From IMG/VR virus record IMGVR_UViG_3300021962_000649, positions 1 through 23,945 of that record: a stretch of DNA of 23,945 nt. One strand, written 5' to 3'. Shown here in pieces: positions 6,491-11,544 of the stretch; position 1 is the first letter of the stretch, and the number at the start of each line of letters is the position of its first letter. Under the pieces are notes generated by a model. The model saw nothing but the letters and a program-made list of their open reading frames with translations, ran no database searches and was not told the origin of the DNA. The stretch comes from a virus. The position numbers were made by a program, and so were the translations under genes.

Positions 6491-6822
6491 TTGCTTTCTC
6501 CTTCTAACACTTTGTTGATCGGATGGAACTCAGCGTCCCAGATAGCGAGCACGCCTTTGCTGTCGCCCTCGATGTCGAACGCCCAGTTGGTAGACTCCTC
6601 GTCCTCGTCGTCGTAGCACGCCCTCACCTCGTAGTACGTACCGAAGTCATGCGCGTGTCCCTTGATGGTCAGATACCCACGCTCCGGCTCGCCGTAGTGC
6701 TTGATGATTTGCTTGGCGAACATCTCACACTCGCGCCTGGCACGCTTGGCATAGCCCTCGCTACCTACCTGTGCACAGTCCTCGTCATGGGGCGTAGCCC
6801 CGATCTCTACATACTCTCTCAT
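6487..6822 (-). CDS. Hypothetical acidic protein (111 aa)
   Basis: Starts at the ATG at 6822 (MREYVEIGATPHDEDC) after CTGGAGAAAGCAA and ends with GESK before an ATGA overlap. The first third is a helix with RARRECEMFAKQIIKHYG. The rest is a predicted beta-sheet with acidic turns (GYLTIKGHAHDFGTYYEV, CYDDEDEESTNWAFDIEGD). No conserved enzymatic motif is visible. It appears to be a cytoplasmic early protein of unknown function. Confidence 0.8.
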   Translation of the reverse strand: MREYVEIGATPHDEDCAQVGSEGYAKRARRECEMFAKQIIKHYGEPERGYLTIKGHAHDFGTYYEVRACYDDEDEESTNWAFDIEGDSKGVLAIWDAEFHPINKVLEGESK

Positions 6823-6950
6823 TTGCTTTCTCCAGTTTCAGATGCCGCCCTGTCAAGGTAGGCTCGGCTGTGCGGGCGGCGTAGCACAGCAAAGCCAGAG
6901 AGAATTTCTCTCTCATTCAAACTCGGGTTAACTTTCACCCAACTCCTCAT
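6819..6950 (-). CDS. Possible small protein with GESK C-terminus (43 aa)
   Basis: A frame from the ATG at 6950 (MRSWVKVNPSLNEREIL), inside the 3' end of the upstream gene, with GGAGG three bases before it. It ends with the same GGA GAA AGC AAA TGA / ATGA arrangement as three neighbours, which is the best evidence that this frame is translated. Its start region contains the repeat shared with 8350-8370 and the AGAGAGAA palindrome. An alternative frame from the ATG at 6916 has a hydrophobic start but does not end at the overlap. Moderate confidence only. Confidence 0.45.
   Translation of the reverse strand: MRSWVKVNPSLNEREILSGFAVLRRPHSRAYLDRAASETGESK
6897..6913. repeat. Perfect inverted repeat AGAGAGAA-T-TTCTCTCT
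   Basis: Eight-base perfect arms with a single central base, lying 6 bp from the GGGTTA/TCACCC element at 6920-6940. It is the second copy of the palindrome at 5055-5074. Confidence 0.5.
6920..6940. repeat. 21-bp repeat, present inverted at 8350-8370 (dispersed family, copy 2)
   Basis: This 21-bp stretch, with core GGGTTA-ACTT-TCACCC and left flank AACTC, is exactly the reverse complement of 8350-8370. It covers the stop codon of the 269-aa gene. The two copies flank that gene, the 7738-8086 control region and the 74-aa gene. Confidence 0.65.
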
Positions 6951-7737
6951 CGTCCTCCCCCACACCCTTCTTCTTGGGCACGATGTCCCGCCATGTCTTG
7001 GGTACGGGTGAGGTGCGGGGTAGGCTGTCCAGTTTGTACTGGGCAAGTTGCATTTCCTTTATCAGTTTGCCAAGGCGTGCCTTCTCATCGGGGTCAGTCG
7101 TCACCTCGTACTCACGCTCGGCTGTGCCCTGCTCGGCGCATAGCCTGCCCACCACTAGCTTCTTGGCTCGGTCGTGTTCGCGTGGGGATATGCTCCGCTC
7201 GAACGGCGTCTTGCGTTTGCCCCTGGCTGGGTTGGGTAGGTCGTTGAACAGTTGCTCGACTCGCTTACGCTCGGCATCCTTGACGTAGTCCGTCCAATGG
7301 TTGCCCAACCCTGGGGTTGGCATCTTGCCTGCCTTGCGTAGCATCTCGGCAAACTGCAAGGGTGTCTGCTCGTCTGCCTTTTGCACCCTGCGTAGCTTCT
7401 CGATTACACCCGCCAGGACGGTGTCGTATGCGGCAAGCGCCTCGTACTTGAGGCGATACCCTGAGAACCCGTTGTTCGCCTCGGATGCGGCGCTTGCCTG
7501 CGATTTCATGGTGCGTACCCTGGCCAGCTCACTGCGAGCGGCAAAGAGCAGGTCGTCCCACGCCTGATGTATCGCTGAGGTTTTCAGCTTGGCCCTGCGT
7601 TGTTGCTCTTTGAAATCTCGCACACGATTCACGGCATCAGCCACGAGGGGCGCCGGTAGCTTAAGCACCTCGGTCAGATGGGTGTGCAACTTGGCCTCGC
7701 TCATGGTGAGCCAATGCGGTTTTATGTCTGAGGTCAT
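6928..7737 (-). CDS. Hypothetical helical protein (269 aa)
   Basis: Starts at the ATG at 7737 (MTSDIKPHWLTMSEAK) with TTAAGGAGTTAACACT upstream. The protein is predicted to be almost entirely helical and is rich in K/R/A: helices at ~12-55 (including VADAVNRVRDFKEQQRR), ~57-130, and ~150-235 (AERKRVEQLFNDL, then KARLGKLIKEMQLAQYK), with a proline/lysine-rich tail and acidic end (EDDEELGES). It is the first gene left of the inverted-repeat region at 7738-8086. By position it could be a replication or DNA-associated protein, but no helicase, primase, Walker or zinc motif is visible. Its 3' end overlaps the possible 43-aa gene. I do not recognise the family. Confidence 0.8.
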   Translation of the reverse strand: MTSDIKPHWLTMSEAKLHTHLTEVLKLPAPLVADAVNRVRDFKEQQRRAKLKTSAIHQAWDDLLFAARSELARVRTMKSQASAASEANNGFSGYRLKYEALAAYDTVLAGVIEKLRRVQKADEQTPLQFAEMLRKAGKMPTPGLGNHWTDYVKDAERKRVEQLFNDLPNPARGKRKTPFERSISPREHDRAKKLVVGRLCAEQGTAEREYEVTTDPDEKARLGKLIKEMQLAQYKLDSLPRTSPVPKTWRDIVPKKKGVGEDDEELGES

Positions 7738-7795
7738 AGTGTTAACTCCTTAAAATTATTATTGTCGCAGGTCTGTCCTGTCGTGTCCACAACTT

Positions 7796-8062
7796 TTAAC
7801 ATATTAACGCCGCAGTACGGACAGCCTGGAGCCCGCATGGATACTAGGTTTACGCTGAAATTGTCCGGACATCTACCTCTTGCAGAAACAGCACATCTCA
7901 TAGTATTACGTTTATATATGTGTTGTGCATCTGTCTCTACTTATTAAAGTAATTATCTATCTTTAATAATATTATTTATATATAGATGTCTGGACAAAAA
8001 GAACGCATCGCCAATATCCATGCGGGTTTGCGGCTGTCCGTGGATACGCATTAACGTGTTAA
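7796..8062. repeat. 80-bp imperfect inverted repeat around an AT-rich core; candidate origin or control region
   Basis: The 349-bp gap 7738-8086 has no gene. The left arm 7796-7875 and the reverse complement of 7983-8062 align without gaps over 80 bp with 55 matches by hand count. Blocks ACGGACAGCC, CCCGCATGGATA and GACATCTA are conserved. The 107-bp centre contains a run of almost pure A/T (7941-7984). TGTCC/GGACA pentamers occur at 7774, 7784, 7819, 7862, 7867, 7987-7996 (as TGTCTGGACA), 8035 and 8079. One site (7862-7871) is the perfect palindrome TGTCCGGACA. Iteron-like sites plus an unwinding-prone tract suggest an origin or a multi-operator control region. A decayed mobile element or structured leader RNA is also possible. 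Confidence 0.65.
7969..7997 (-). promoter_or_regulatory. Possible leftward promoter inside the inverted-repeat region
   Basis: On the minus strand, TTGTCC (7997-7992) and TAATAT (7974-7969) are separated by 17 nt, each matching four of six consensus positions. It would give a leader of over 200 nt through the inner loop and left arm before the 269-aa gene. The AT-richness makes chance -10 matches likely. Confidence 0.35.
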
Positions 8063-8086
8063 GTATTGAGGTCGGTCTGGACAGCG

Positions 8087-8311
8087 TCAAATTAGTGACC
8101 ATTGGGTCAGTTGCGCCTTGCGTTGGAGGTAGGCCTCGGCTGAGGCGAAGTGTTCGCCTTGCTTGCCGCCGATGTGGTAGAGGTTGATGAACCAGTAGGA
8201 CTGGTCACGCTTGCCCCTGGGGTAGTAAGCCATTGCGTAGTAGCGGATGCCGTCTACGCCGACAAAGCTGGAGTCGATGGGTTCGAGAGTGGGGATGGAA
8301 AGATTACGCAT
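8087..8311 (-). CDS. Hypothetical protein (74 aa)
   Basis: The ATG at 8311 (MRNLSIPTLEPIDSSF) is chosen because CAGGAGCACACC precedes it; the frame extends upstream only through non-coding sequence. The protein is a mixed sequence with an aromatic beta-rich centre (VGVDGIRYYAMAYYPRGKRDQSYWFINLYHIG) and a helical end (SAEAYLQRKAQLTQW). It may be a small single-domain binding protein. It lies between the switch-proximal gene and the inverted-repeat region. No family recognised. Confidence 0.7.
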   Translation of the reverse strand: MRNLSIPTLEPIDSSFVGVDGIRYYAMAYYPRGKRDQSYWFINLYHIGGKQGEHFASAEAYLQRKAQLTQWSLI

Positions 8312-8349
8312 GGTGTGCTCCTGAAGTGTGAATGAAACGGAACGAAGTG

Positions 8350-8370
8350 GGGTGAAAGTTAACCCGAGTT
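8350..8370. repeat. 21-bp repeat, inverted copy of 6920-6940 (dispersed family, copy 3)
   Basis: Core GGGTGA-AAGT-TAACCC followed by GAGTT on the plus strand, exactly complementary to 6920-6940. It is located in the 116-bp gap between the genes at 8087-8311 and 8428-8838. Confidence 0.65.
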
Positions 8371-8391
8371 GGTTTGACATGGAGTGAAACA

Positions 8392-8414
8392 GCGGCCAGG
8401 ACTCGCCCGGCCGC
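8392..8414 (-). terminator. Strong intergenic hairpin, possible attenuator
   Basis: On the minus strand a 9-bp stem (GCGGCC, a G-U pair, then GG/CC) closes a 5-nt loop CGAGU, just after the stop of the 136-aa gene. The tail is TGTTTC, a weak T-run, so it is more likely a partial terminator or mRNA-end structure than a full stop. Confidence 0.45.
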
Positions 8415-8427
8415 CTTGCGAGAAAAA

Positions 8428-8838
8428 TCACTTGGCAACAGCACGCAGGATGCTGACTGCCTCGGCCACGTTGCCGAACAGCTTGAGATAGGCTTGCGCC
8501 GCCTTACGCAACTCGGGGCTGATGCGGTTGTGCTTCTCGGCTTTCTTGGCCGCCCGAACCTCACGCACACCGGTCGCAACGTCAACCAGATACTTCACTC
8601 GGTTGTACTCGGGTGAATCCTTCTTGAACGTGAGAGCGCCGCCTCGCTGACTCGGGTGAGGTTTCACCCCAGATGCCTCGGCCACATAGATGGTTGCGTA
8701 CACCCGAACGTCAGCACCTACGATGCCTGCCTCGGCAAGGGTTGTAGCGTAGTCCTCGGCCTCGATAGCCTTGAACACTTTGCTTGCCTTGCCGTAGGCG
8801 ACAGCGTTGACGTTGATGAATTGCTTGATGATGCTCAT
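8428..8838 (-). CDS. Hypothetical protein, first gene of the left arm (136 aa)
   Basis: Starts at the ATG at 8838 (MSIIKQFINVNAVAYGK) with TCAAGGAGAAACTTCC upstream. A longer open frame reaching ~9048 is only the absence of stops in non-coding DNA. Predicted mainly helical: KASKVFKAIEAEDYATTLAE, then EYNRVKYLVDVATGVREVRAAKKAEKH and a C-terminal LRKAAQAYLKLFGNVAEAVSIL. A basic KKAEKHNR patch separates two helical blocks. As the first leftward gene after the switch it is probably expressed very early. Early host-takeover or regulatory proteins are often of this size, but nothing in the sequence identifies an activity. Confidence 0.75.
   Translation of the reverse strand: MSIIKQFINVNAVAYGKASKVFKAIEAEDYATTLAEAGIVGADVRVYATIYVAEASGVKPHPSQRGGALTFKKDSPEYNRVKYLVDVATGVREVRAAKKAEKHNRISPELRKAAQAYLKLFGNVAEAVSILRAVAK
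8654..8670. repeat. Inverted repeat GGGTGA-N4-TCACCC (dispersed family, copy 4)
   Basis: Six-base perfect arms, flanked by the same ACTC on the left as copies 2 and 3, but inside the coding sequence of the 136-aa gene (codons for VKPHPSQ). Confidence 0.5.
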
Positions 8839-8980
8839 GGAAGTTTCTCCTTGATGTGAGCGTTGATGCAGTTGGGAACCTCTCTCAACCGCTGACTCTA
8901 TTTTACCTTGAGGGGGTAGCCCTAACGTACTCACTCTGCCGTCAGAGCAGGCGAAACTGAATACTTTGCCGCTACTCAAA

Positions 8981-9002
8981 CCCCACCCTACCCCCACCCC
9001 CC
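8981..9002 (-). other. G-quadruplex-forming tract
   Basis: The minus strand reads G6-T-G5-TA-G3-T-G4, that is four G-runs of at least three with loops of only 1-2 nt, the pattern of a very stable quadruplex. It lies ~145 bp upstream of the first left-arm start codon and would be in the non-template strand for leftward transcription. Confidence 0.6.
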
Positions 9003-9085
9003 GTAATTGACGTGGCCATGACGACCAGCCATGAACACTGTTTTGCACCCGCTCCCACTATTCTGTAATACTTTCTGTCTACCCA

Positions 9086-9103
9086 AAATTTTTCTAAAAA
9101 TTT
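9086..9103. promoter_or_regulatory. AT-rich perfect palindrome
   Basis: AAATTTTT-CT-AAAAATTT, eight-base perfect arms. It sits next to the dyad at 9117-9130. It may be a protein site, a flexible or UP-like element, or a chance AT-rich palindrome. Confidence 0.4.
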
Positions 9104-9116
9104 CAAAAACACCCTT

Positions 9117-9130
9117 GTCTAATGTTAGAC
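9117..9130. promoter_or_regulatory. Candidate operator, perfect dyad GTCTAA-TG-TTAGAC
   Basis: A perfect 6+2+6 palindrome in the divergent region. A related site (11/14) overlaps the -35 box of the leftward promoter at 2355-2383, so a common repressor or activator may bind both. Confidence 0.5.
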
Positions 9131-9225
9131 TGCACCTGCTCGGGCTGAAACGGGTTAGCGCCGTGGCCACTTTTACGAGTGTTGTTCAAACCAACGCTGC
9201 TTCATGCGAGCAGCCCGGGCACCAA

Positions 9226-9257
9226 TAAAAAAACCCCCGACATTGCTGCCGGGGGTT
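9226..9257 (-). terminator. Leftward intrinsic terminator
   Basis: On the minus strand, AACCCCCG (9257-9250) pairs with CGGGGGTT (9239-9232) around a 10-nt loop and is followed by a seven-T run (9233-9227). It can only stop leftward transcription, yet no leftward protein gene lies to its right in this window. Confidence 0.85.
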
Positions 9258-9325
9258 GGAACGGGGGGAGTCAACCCACCAAGAGGAGAAAGCAAAGGGC
9301 AACTGCTAGACTTGCACCGATGCAG
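9226..9325 (-). ncRNA. Candidate leftward small RNA with anti-ribosome-binding-site segment
   Basis: A promoter-like pair at 9332-9360 and the terminator at 9226-9257 would bound an RNA of ~100 nt. Its 5' end can form a small hairpin (TGCA-TCGG-TGCA). A single-stranded-looking segment, UUUGCUUUCUCCUCUU (9296-9281), follows, then the terminator stem. That segment is complementary to the AGGAGAAAGCAAA found before the starts at 5390, 5903 and 6490, to GGAGAAAGCAAA before 6822, and with one G-U pair to the site at 6314. The RNA has not been demonstrated. The same DNA could instead be a relic ribosome binding site of a lost rightward gene. Confidence 0.4.
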
Positions 9326-9341
9326 GAACTAAGTGTACACT
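9312..9341 (+). promoter_or_regulatory. Possible rightward late promoter
   Basis: TTGCAC (9312-9317), 18-nt spacer, TACACT (9336-9341). Predicted start near 9348, about 34 nt before the small terminase ATG. The -35 match is weak (3/6). The -10 is part of the palindrome AGTGTACACT shared with the leftward pair. Confidence 0.4.
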
Positions 9342-9360
9342 GCACGCACCGGGACCGCAA
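9332..9360 (-). promoter_or_regulatory. Possible leftward promoter for the small RNA
   Basis: On the minus strand TTGCGG (9360-9355), 17-nt spacer, TACACT (9337-9332). It is back-to-back with the rightward pair through the palindrome AGTGTACACT (9332-9341). The consensus match is moderate (3/6 and 4/6); the main support is the terminator ~100 nt downstream in the same direction. Confidence 0.35.
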
Positions 9361-9381
9361 CCCGCATCCGTTTAAGGACAA

Positions 9382-10005
9382 ATGCTCGAACACCTGCTTG
9401 ACTTCCAGCCTGAAGTTACATCCAGTACCGAGGCACCGCCCCCGGTAGAAAAAACTACGCCTATACAGGCGCTGGACGGGAAGATTAATACTTCCGACTG
9501 GCTCAAATCCATGGGGGCACCAGACACCGAGGCTGTTGTATCCGAGCTAGAAAAGACCCAGGCCCGTGAAACATTCACGGCGCTGACCACCAACGCCCCA
9601 ACCGCAGACGCACACGCCATGGTTTCCAAGCTGGAGACCCCGCAAGCTGTACGGCACCTGACAAGTATGCTCACTGCATACGACTGGGAATTTATACAGC
9701 AAGCAAAAGAGCTGCGCGGCTACGCCGTGGCCAAGATTCTGGAGGAGTGCGAGCACCCCACCGCCTCAATCCGGCTAAAAGCCCTGGCGCTCCTGGGTAA
9801 GGTGACGGAGGTTGGGCTGTTCACCGAGAAGATAGAGGTCAAGAAGACGGATATGACCGAGGACGAGGTCGACCGCAAGCTAAAAGAGAAGCTCGCCAAG
9901 TTCATGGACGTAACGGATGTGCAGCCGATCGAAGACATTGACGTGATTGATGTCGTGGCCACCCCCGCCCCACCGGAAGACGAACCGGAACAGCCCAGTG
10001 AGTGA
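9382..10005 (+). CDS. terS: Terminase small subunit (putative) (207 aa)
   Basis: Probably the DNA-recognition subunit of the packaging motor. It lies immediately upstream of the large terminase and overlaps it by 8 bp. Starts at the ATG at 9382 (MLEHLLDFQPEV) with TTTAAGGACAA before it; an in-frame stop just upstream excludes a longer form. The central part (~85-150) is helical, including HPTASIRLKALALLGKVTEV followed by GLFTEKIEVK, a pattern I associate with small terminase-like proteins of podovirus-type phages. The C-terminus (~150-207) is a charged helix and an acidic, proline-rich tail that may contact the large subunit. The assignment relies on position plus this motif. Confidence 0.75.
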   Translation: MLEHLLDFQPEVTSSTEAPPPVEKTTPIQALDGKINTSDWLKSMGAPDTEAVVSELEKTQARETFTALTTNAPTADAHAMVSKLETPQAVRHLTSMLTAYDWEFIQQAKELRGYAVAKILEECEHPTASIRLKALALLGKVTEVGLFTEKIEVKKTDMTEDEVDRKLKEKLAKFMDVTDVQPIEDIDVIDVVATPAPPEDEPEQPSE

Positions 10006-11530
10006 GAAGATCCTGACCCCCGAAGAGGCCACAGCCCTCTACCGCAGACTACCCACCATGGGTAAAGTGGAGAAATTGGAGACTTTGGACCTGTTGGACA
10101 AGCAAGAACACTGGCGGGAGCTGAGAAAGAAGCGCCAGGACCCCATCGAGTTTGCAAAACACGTCTATCCGGGGTTCAAGATCGGGCCGCACCACAGGAA
10201 ACTGGCCAAAATCTTCCAGGAAGTGATCTCCGGCCAGAAAAAACGCGTGATTATCAACATCGCGCCACGTATGGGTAAGTCGGAGTTCTCCTCCTACCTG
10301 TTCCCAGCGTTCTTTCTAGGTAATTACCCTGATAAGAAGATCATCATGGGTACGCATACGGCAGGTTTGTCGGAGGACTTTGGCCGTAGGGTGCGGAACT
10401 TGATCGACTCGGAGGAGTACCGTGAGCTTTTTCCAAACACGCTGGTGGCAGACGACCAAAAAGCTGCTGGAAAGTGGTCCACTTCGACCGGCGGGCAATA
10501 TTATGCTGCTGGTGTGGGTGGTGCTTTGGCTGGCCGTGGCGCTGACCTCTTTGTAGTTGACGATCCTCATTCTGAGCAGGACGTAAAGGCGAACTCTCGT
10601 CTCGCGTTCGATACCGCATGGAGCTGGTTCCAGACTGGACCCTTGCAGCGTCTGATGCCGGGCGGGGCGATCATCATTATTATGACCCGCTGGGGGAAGT
10701 TGGACCTGACCGGGCGCCTGCTCGACTATCAAACGCGAAACCCGGAGTCTTTGCCCTGGGAGATCGTGGAGCTACCGGCCATCCTGCACGAGGGCACGGA
10801 CAAGGAGAAGTCCTTGTGGCCAGAGCAGTGGCCTCTGGAAGCGCTGAAGGCAACCAAGGCCAGTATCGACCCACAGTACTGGAACGCCCAGTACATGCAG
10901 CAGCCCACCTCGAACAATGCGGCCATCATCAGCCGGAAATTGTGGCGGATCTGGGAGCCGGAAGAGCCGCCCGAGTGCGACTACGTCATACAGTCCTGGG
11001 ACACGGCGTTCGAGACCAAGAACAACTCGGACTACTCCGCGTGTACGACATGGGGCGTCTTCTACAACGAGGAAGAGAACGACAGGGCGCAGATCATCCT
11101 GCTGGATGCGTTCAAAGACCGCATGGCGTTCCCGGAGCTAAAGCAAATTGCGCTCAAACACTACAAGGAGTGGGAGCCGGACGCGTTCATCGTTGAAAAG
11201 AAGGCGGCAGGAGCGCCGCTCATCCAAGAACTACGGAACATGGGCATACCCGTCCAGGAGACGAACCCTAGCCGTGGCAACGACAAGATGGTACGATTGA
11301 ACGCAGTGGCTGATCTGTTCGCATCCGGCATGGTGTGGGCGCCAGACACACGCTGGGCGCGTGAGGTGATCGAGGAAGTGGCGTCGTTCCCCAACGGCGA
11401 GAACGATGACTTCGTGGATACGACCTCCCAAGCCCTCATGCGGTTCAGACAAGGTGGGTTCATTCGACTTGACTCGGACGAACAAGACGAACCCAGGTTT
11501 TTCAGACGCCGTAGCGCAGCATATTATTAG
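9998..11530 (+). CDS. terL: Terminase large subunit, packaging ATPase/nuclease (510 aa)
   Basis: Motor that translocates DNA into the prohead and cuts the concatemer. Visible motifs, numbered from the GTG start: Walker A APRMGKS (89-95), Walker B LFVVDD (ending D188-D189), coupling motif MTRW (~229-232), and an RNase H-like nuclease with SWDTAF (D335), IVEKKAAG (E400) and DDFVDTTSQAL (D470, D471, D474). The length is usual for the family. The start is taken as the GTG at 9998 (V-SEKILTPEEA), within the end of the small terminase gene; an upstream in-frame ATG at 9947 would sit far inside that gene, and an internal ATG (TMGKVEKL) is less likely. The gene order terS-terL-portal supports the call. 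Confidence 0.95.
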   Translation: MSEKILTPEEATALYRRLPTMGKVEKLETLDLLDKQEHWRELRKKRQDPIEFAKHVYPGFKIGPHHRKLAKIFQEVISGQKKRVIINIAPRMGKSEFSSYLFPAFFLGNYPDKKIIMGTHTAGLSEDFGRRVRNLIDSEEYRELFPNTLVADDQKAAGKWSTSTGGQYYAAGVGGALAGRGADLFVVDDPHSEQDVKANSRLAFDTAWSWFQTGPLQRLMPGGAIIIIMTRWGKLDLTGRLLDYQTRNPESLPWEIVELPAILHEGTDKEKSLWPEQWPLEALKATKASIDPQYWNAQYMQQPTSNNAAIISRKLWRIWEPEEPPECDYVIQSWDTAFETKNNSDYSACTTWGVFYNEEENDRAQIILLDAFKDRMAFPELKQIALKHYKEWEPDAFIVEKKAAGAPLIQELRNMGIPVQETNPSRGNDKMVRLNAVADLFASGMVWAPDTRWAREVIEEVASFPNGENDDFVDTTSQALMRFRQGGFIRLDSDEQDEPRFFRRRSAAYY

Positions 11531-11544
11531 AAAAGGGGAAAGCC

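Larger units (their letters stand above)
8839..9381. promoter_or_regulatory. Divergent switch region between the two arms (no convincing protein gene)
   Basis: This 543-bp gap separates the leftward and rightward genes. From left to right it holds the leader of the first left-arm gene (with TAAAAT at ~8900 as a possible -10), a G-rich quadruplex-type tract, a weak rightward promoter-like pair (TTGCAC at 9043-9048, TAATAC at 9066-9071), an AT-rich palindrome, a perfect GTCTAA/TTAGAC dyad, a leftward terminator, an orphan ribosome-binding-like motif and a two-way promoter-like palindrome. No protein-coding frame here has both a start and a ribosome binding site. Confidence 0.7.

Noticed and set aside
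6789-6916. Alternative small frame from the ATG at 6916 with a hydrophobic start
   Set aside because: It does not end at the ATGA junction, has no clear Shine-Dalgarno, and competes with the frame ending in GESK.
7741-8090. CRISPR-like or transposon reading of the TGTCC/GGACA repeats
   Set aside because: Units are too short and irregularly spaced for CRISPR, and no transposase or target-site duplication is visible.
8839-9048. N-terminal extension of the first left-arm gene to an ATG at 9048
   Set aside because: The extension has no domain-like sequence, crosses the G-rich tract and lacks a start site, whereas the ATG at 8838 has AAGGAG.
9180-9196. T-arm-like sequence TGTTG-TTCAAAC-CAACG suggesting a tRNA
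   Set aside because: No matching acceptor stem, anticodon arm or D-arm could be found in the ~60 nt upstream; CTGCTTC after the arm has no GAAGCAG partner.
9281-9300. Plus-strand GAGGAGAAAGCAAAGGG read as the start of a rightward gene
   Set aside because: No ATG, GTG or TTG follows at usable spacing, and nearby frames stop quickly; kept only as the rival explanation for the small-RNA segment.
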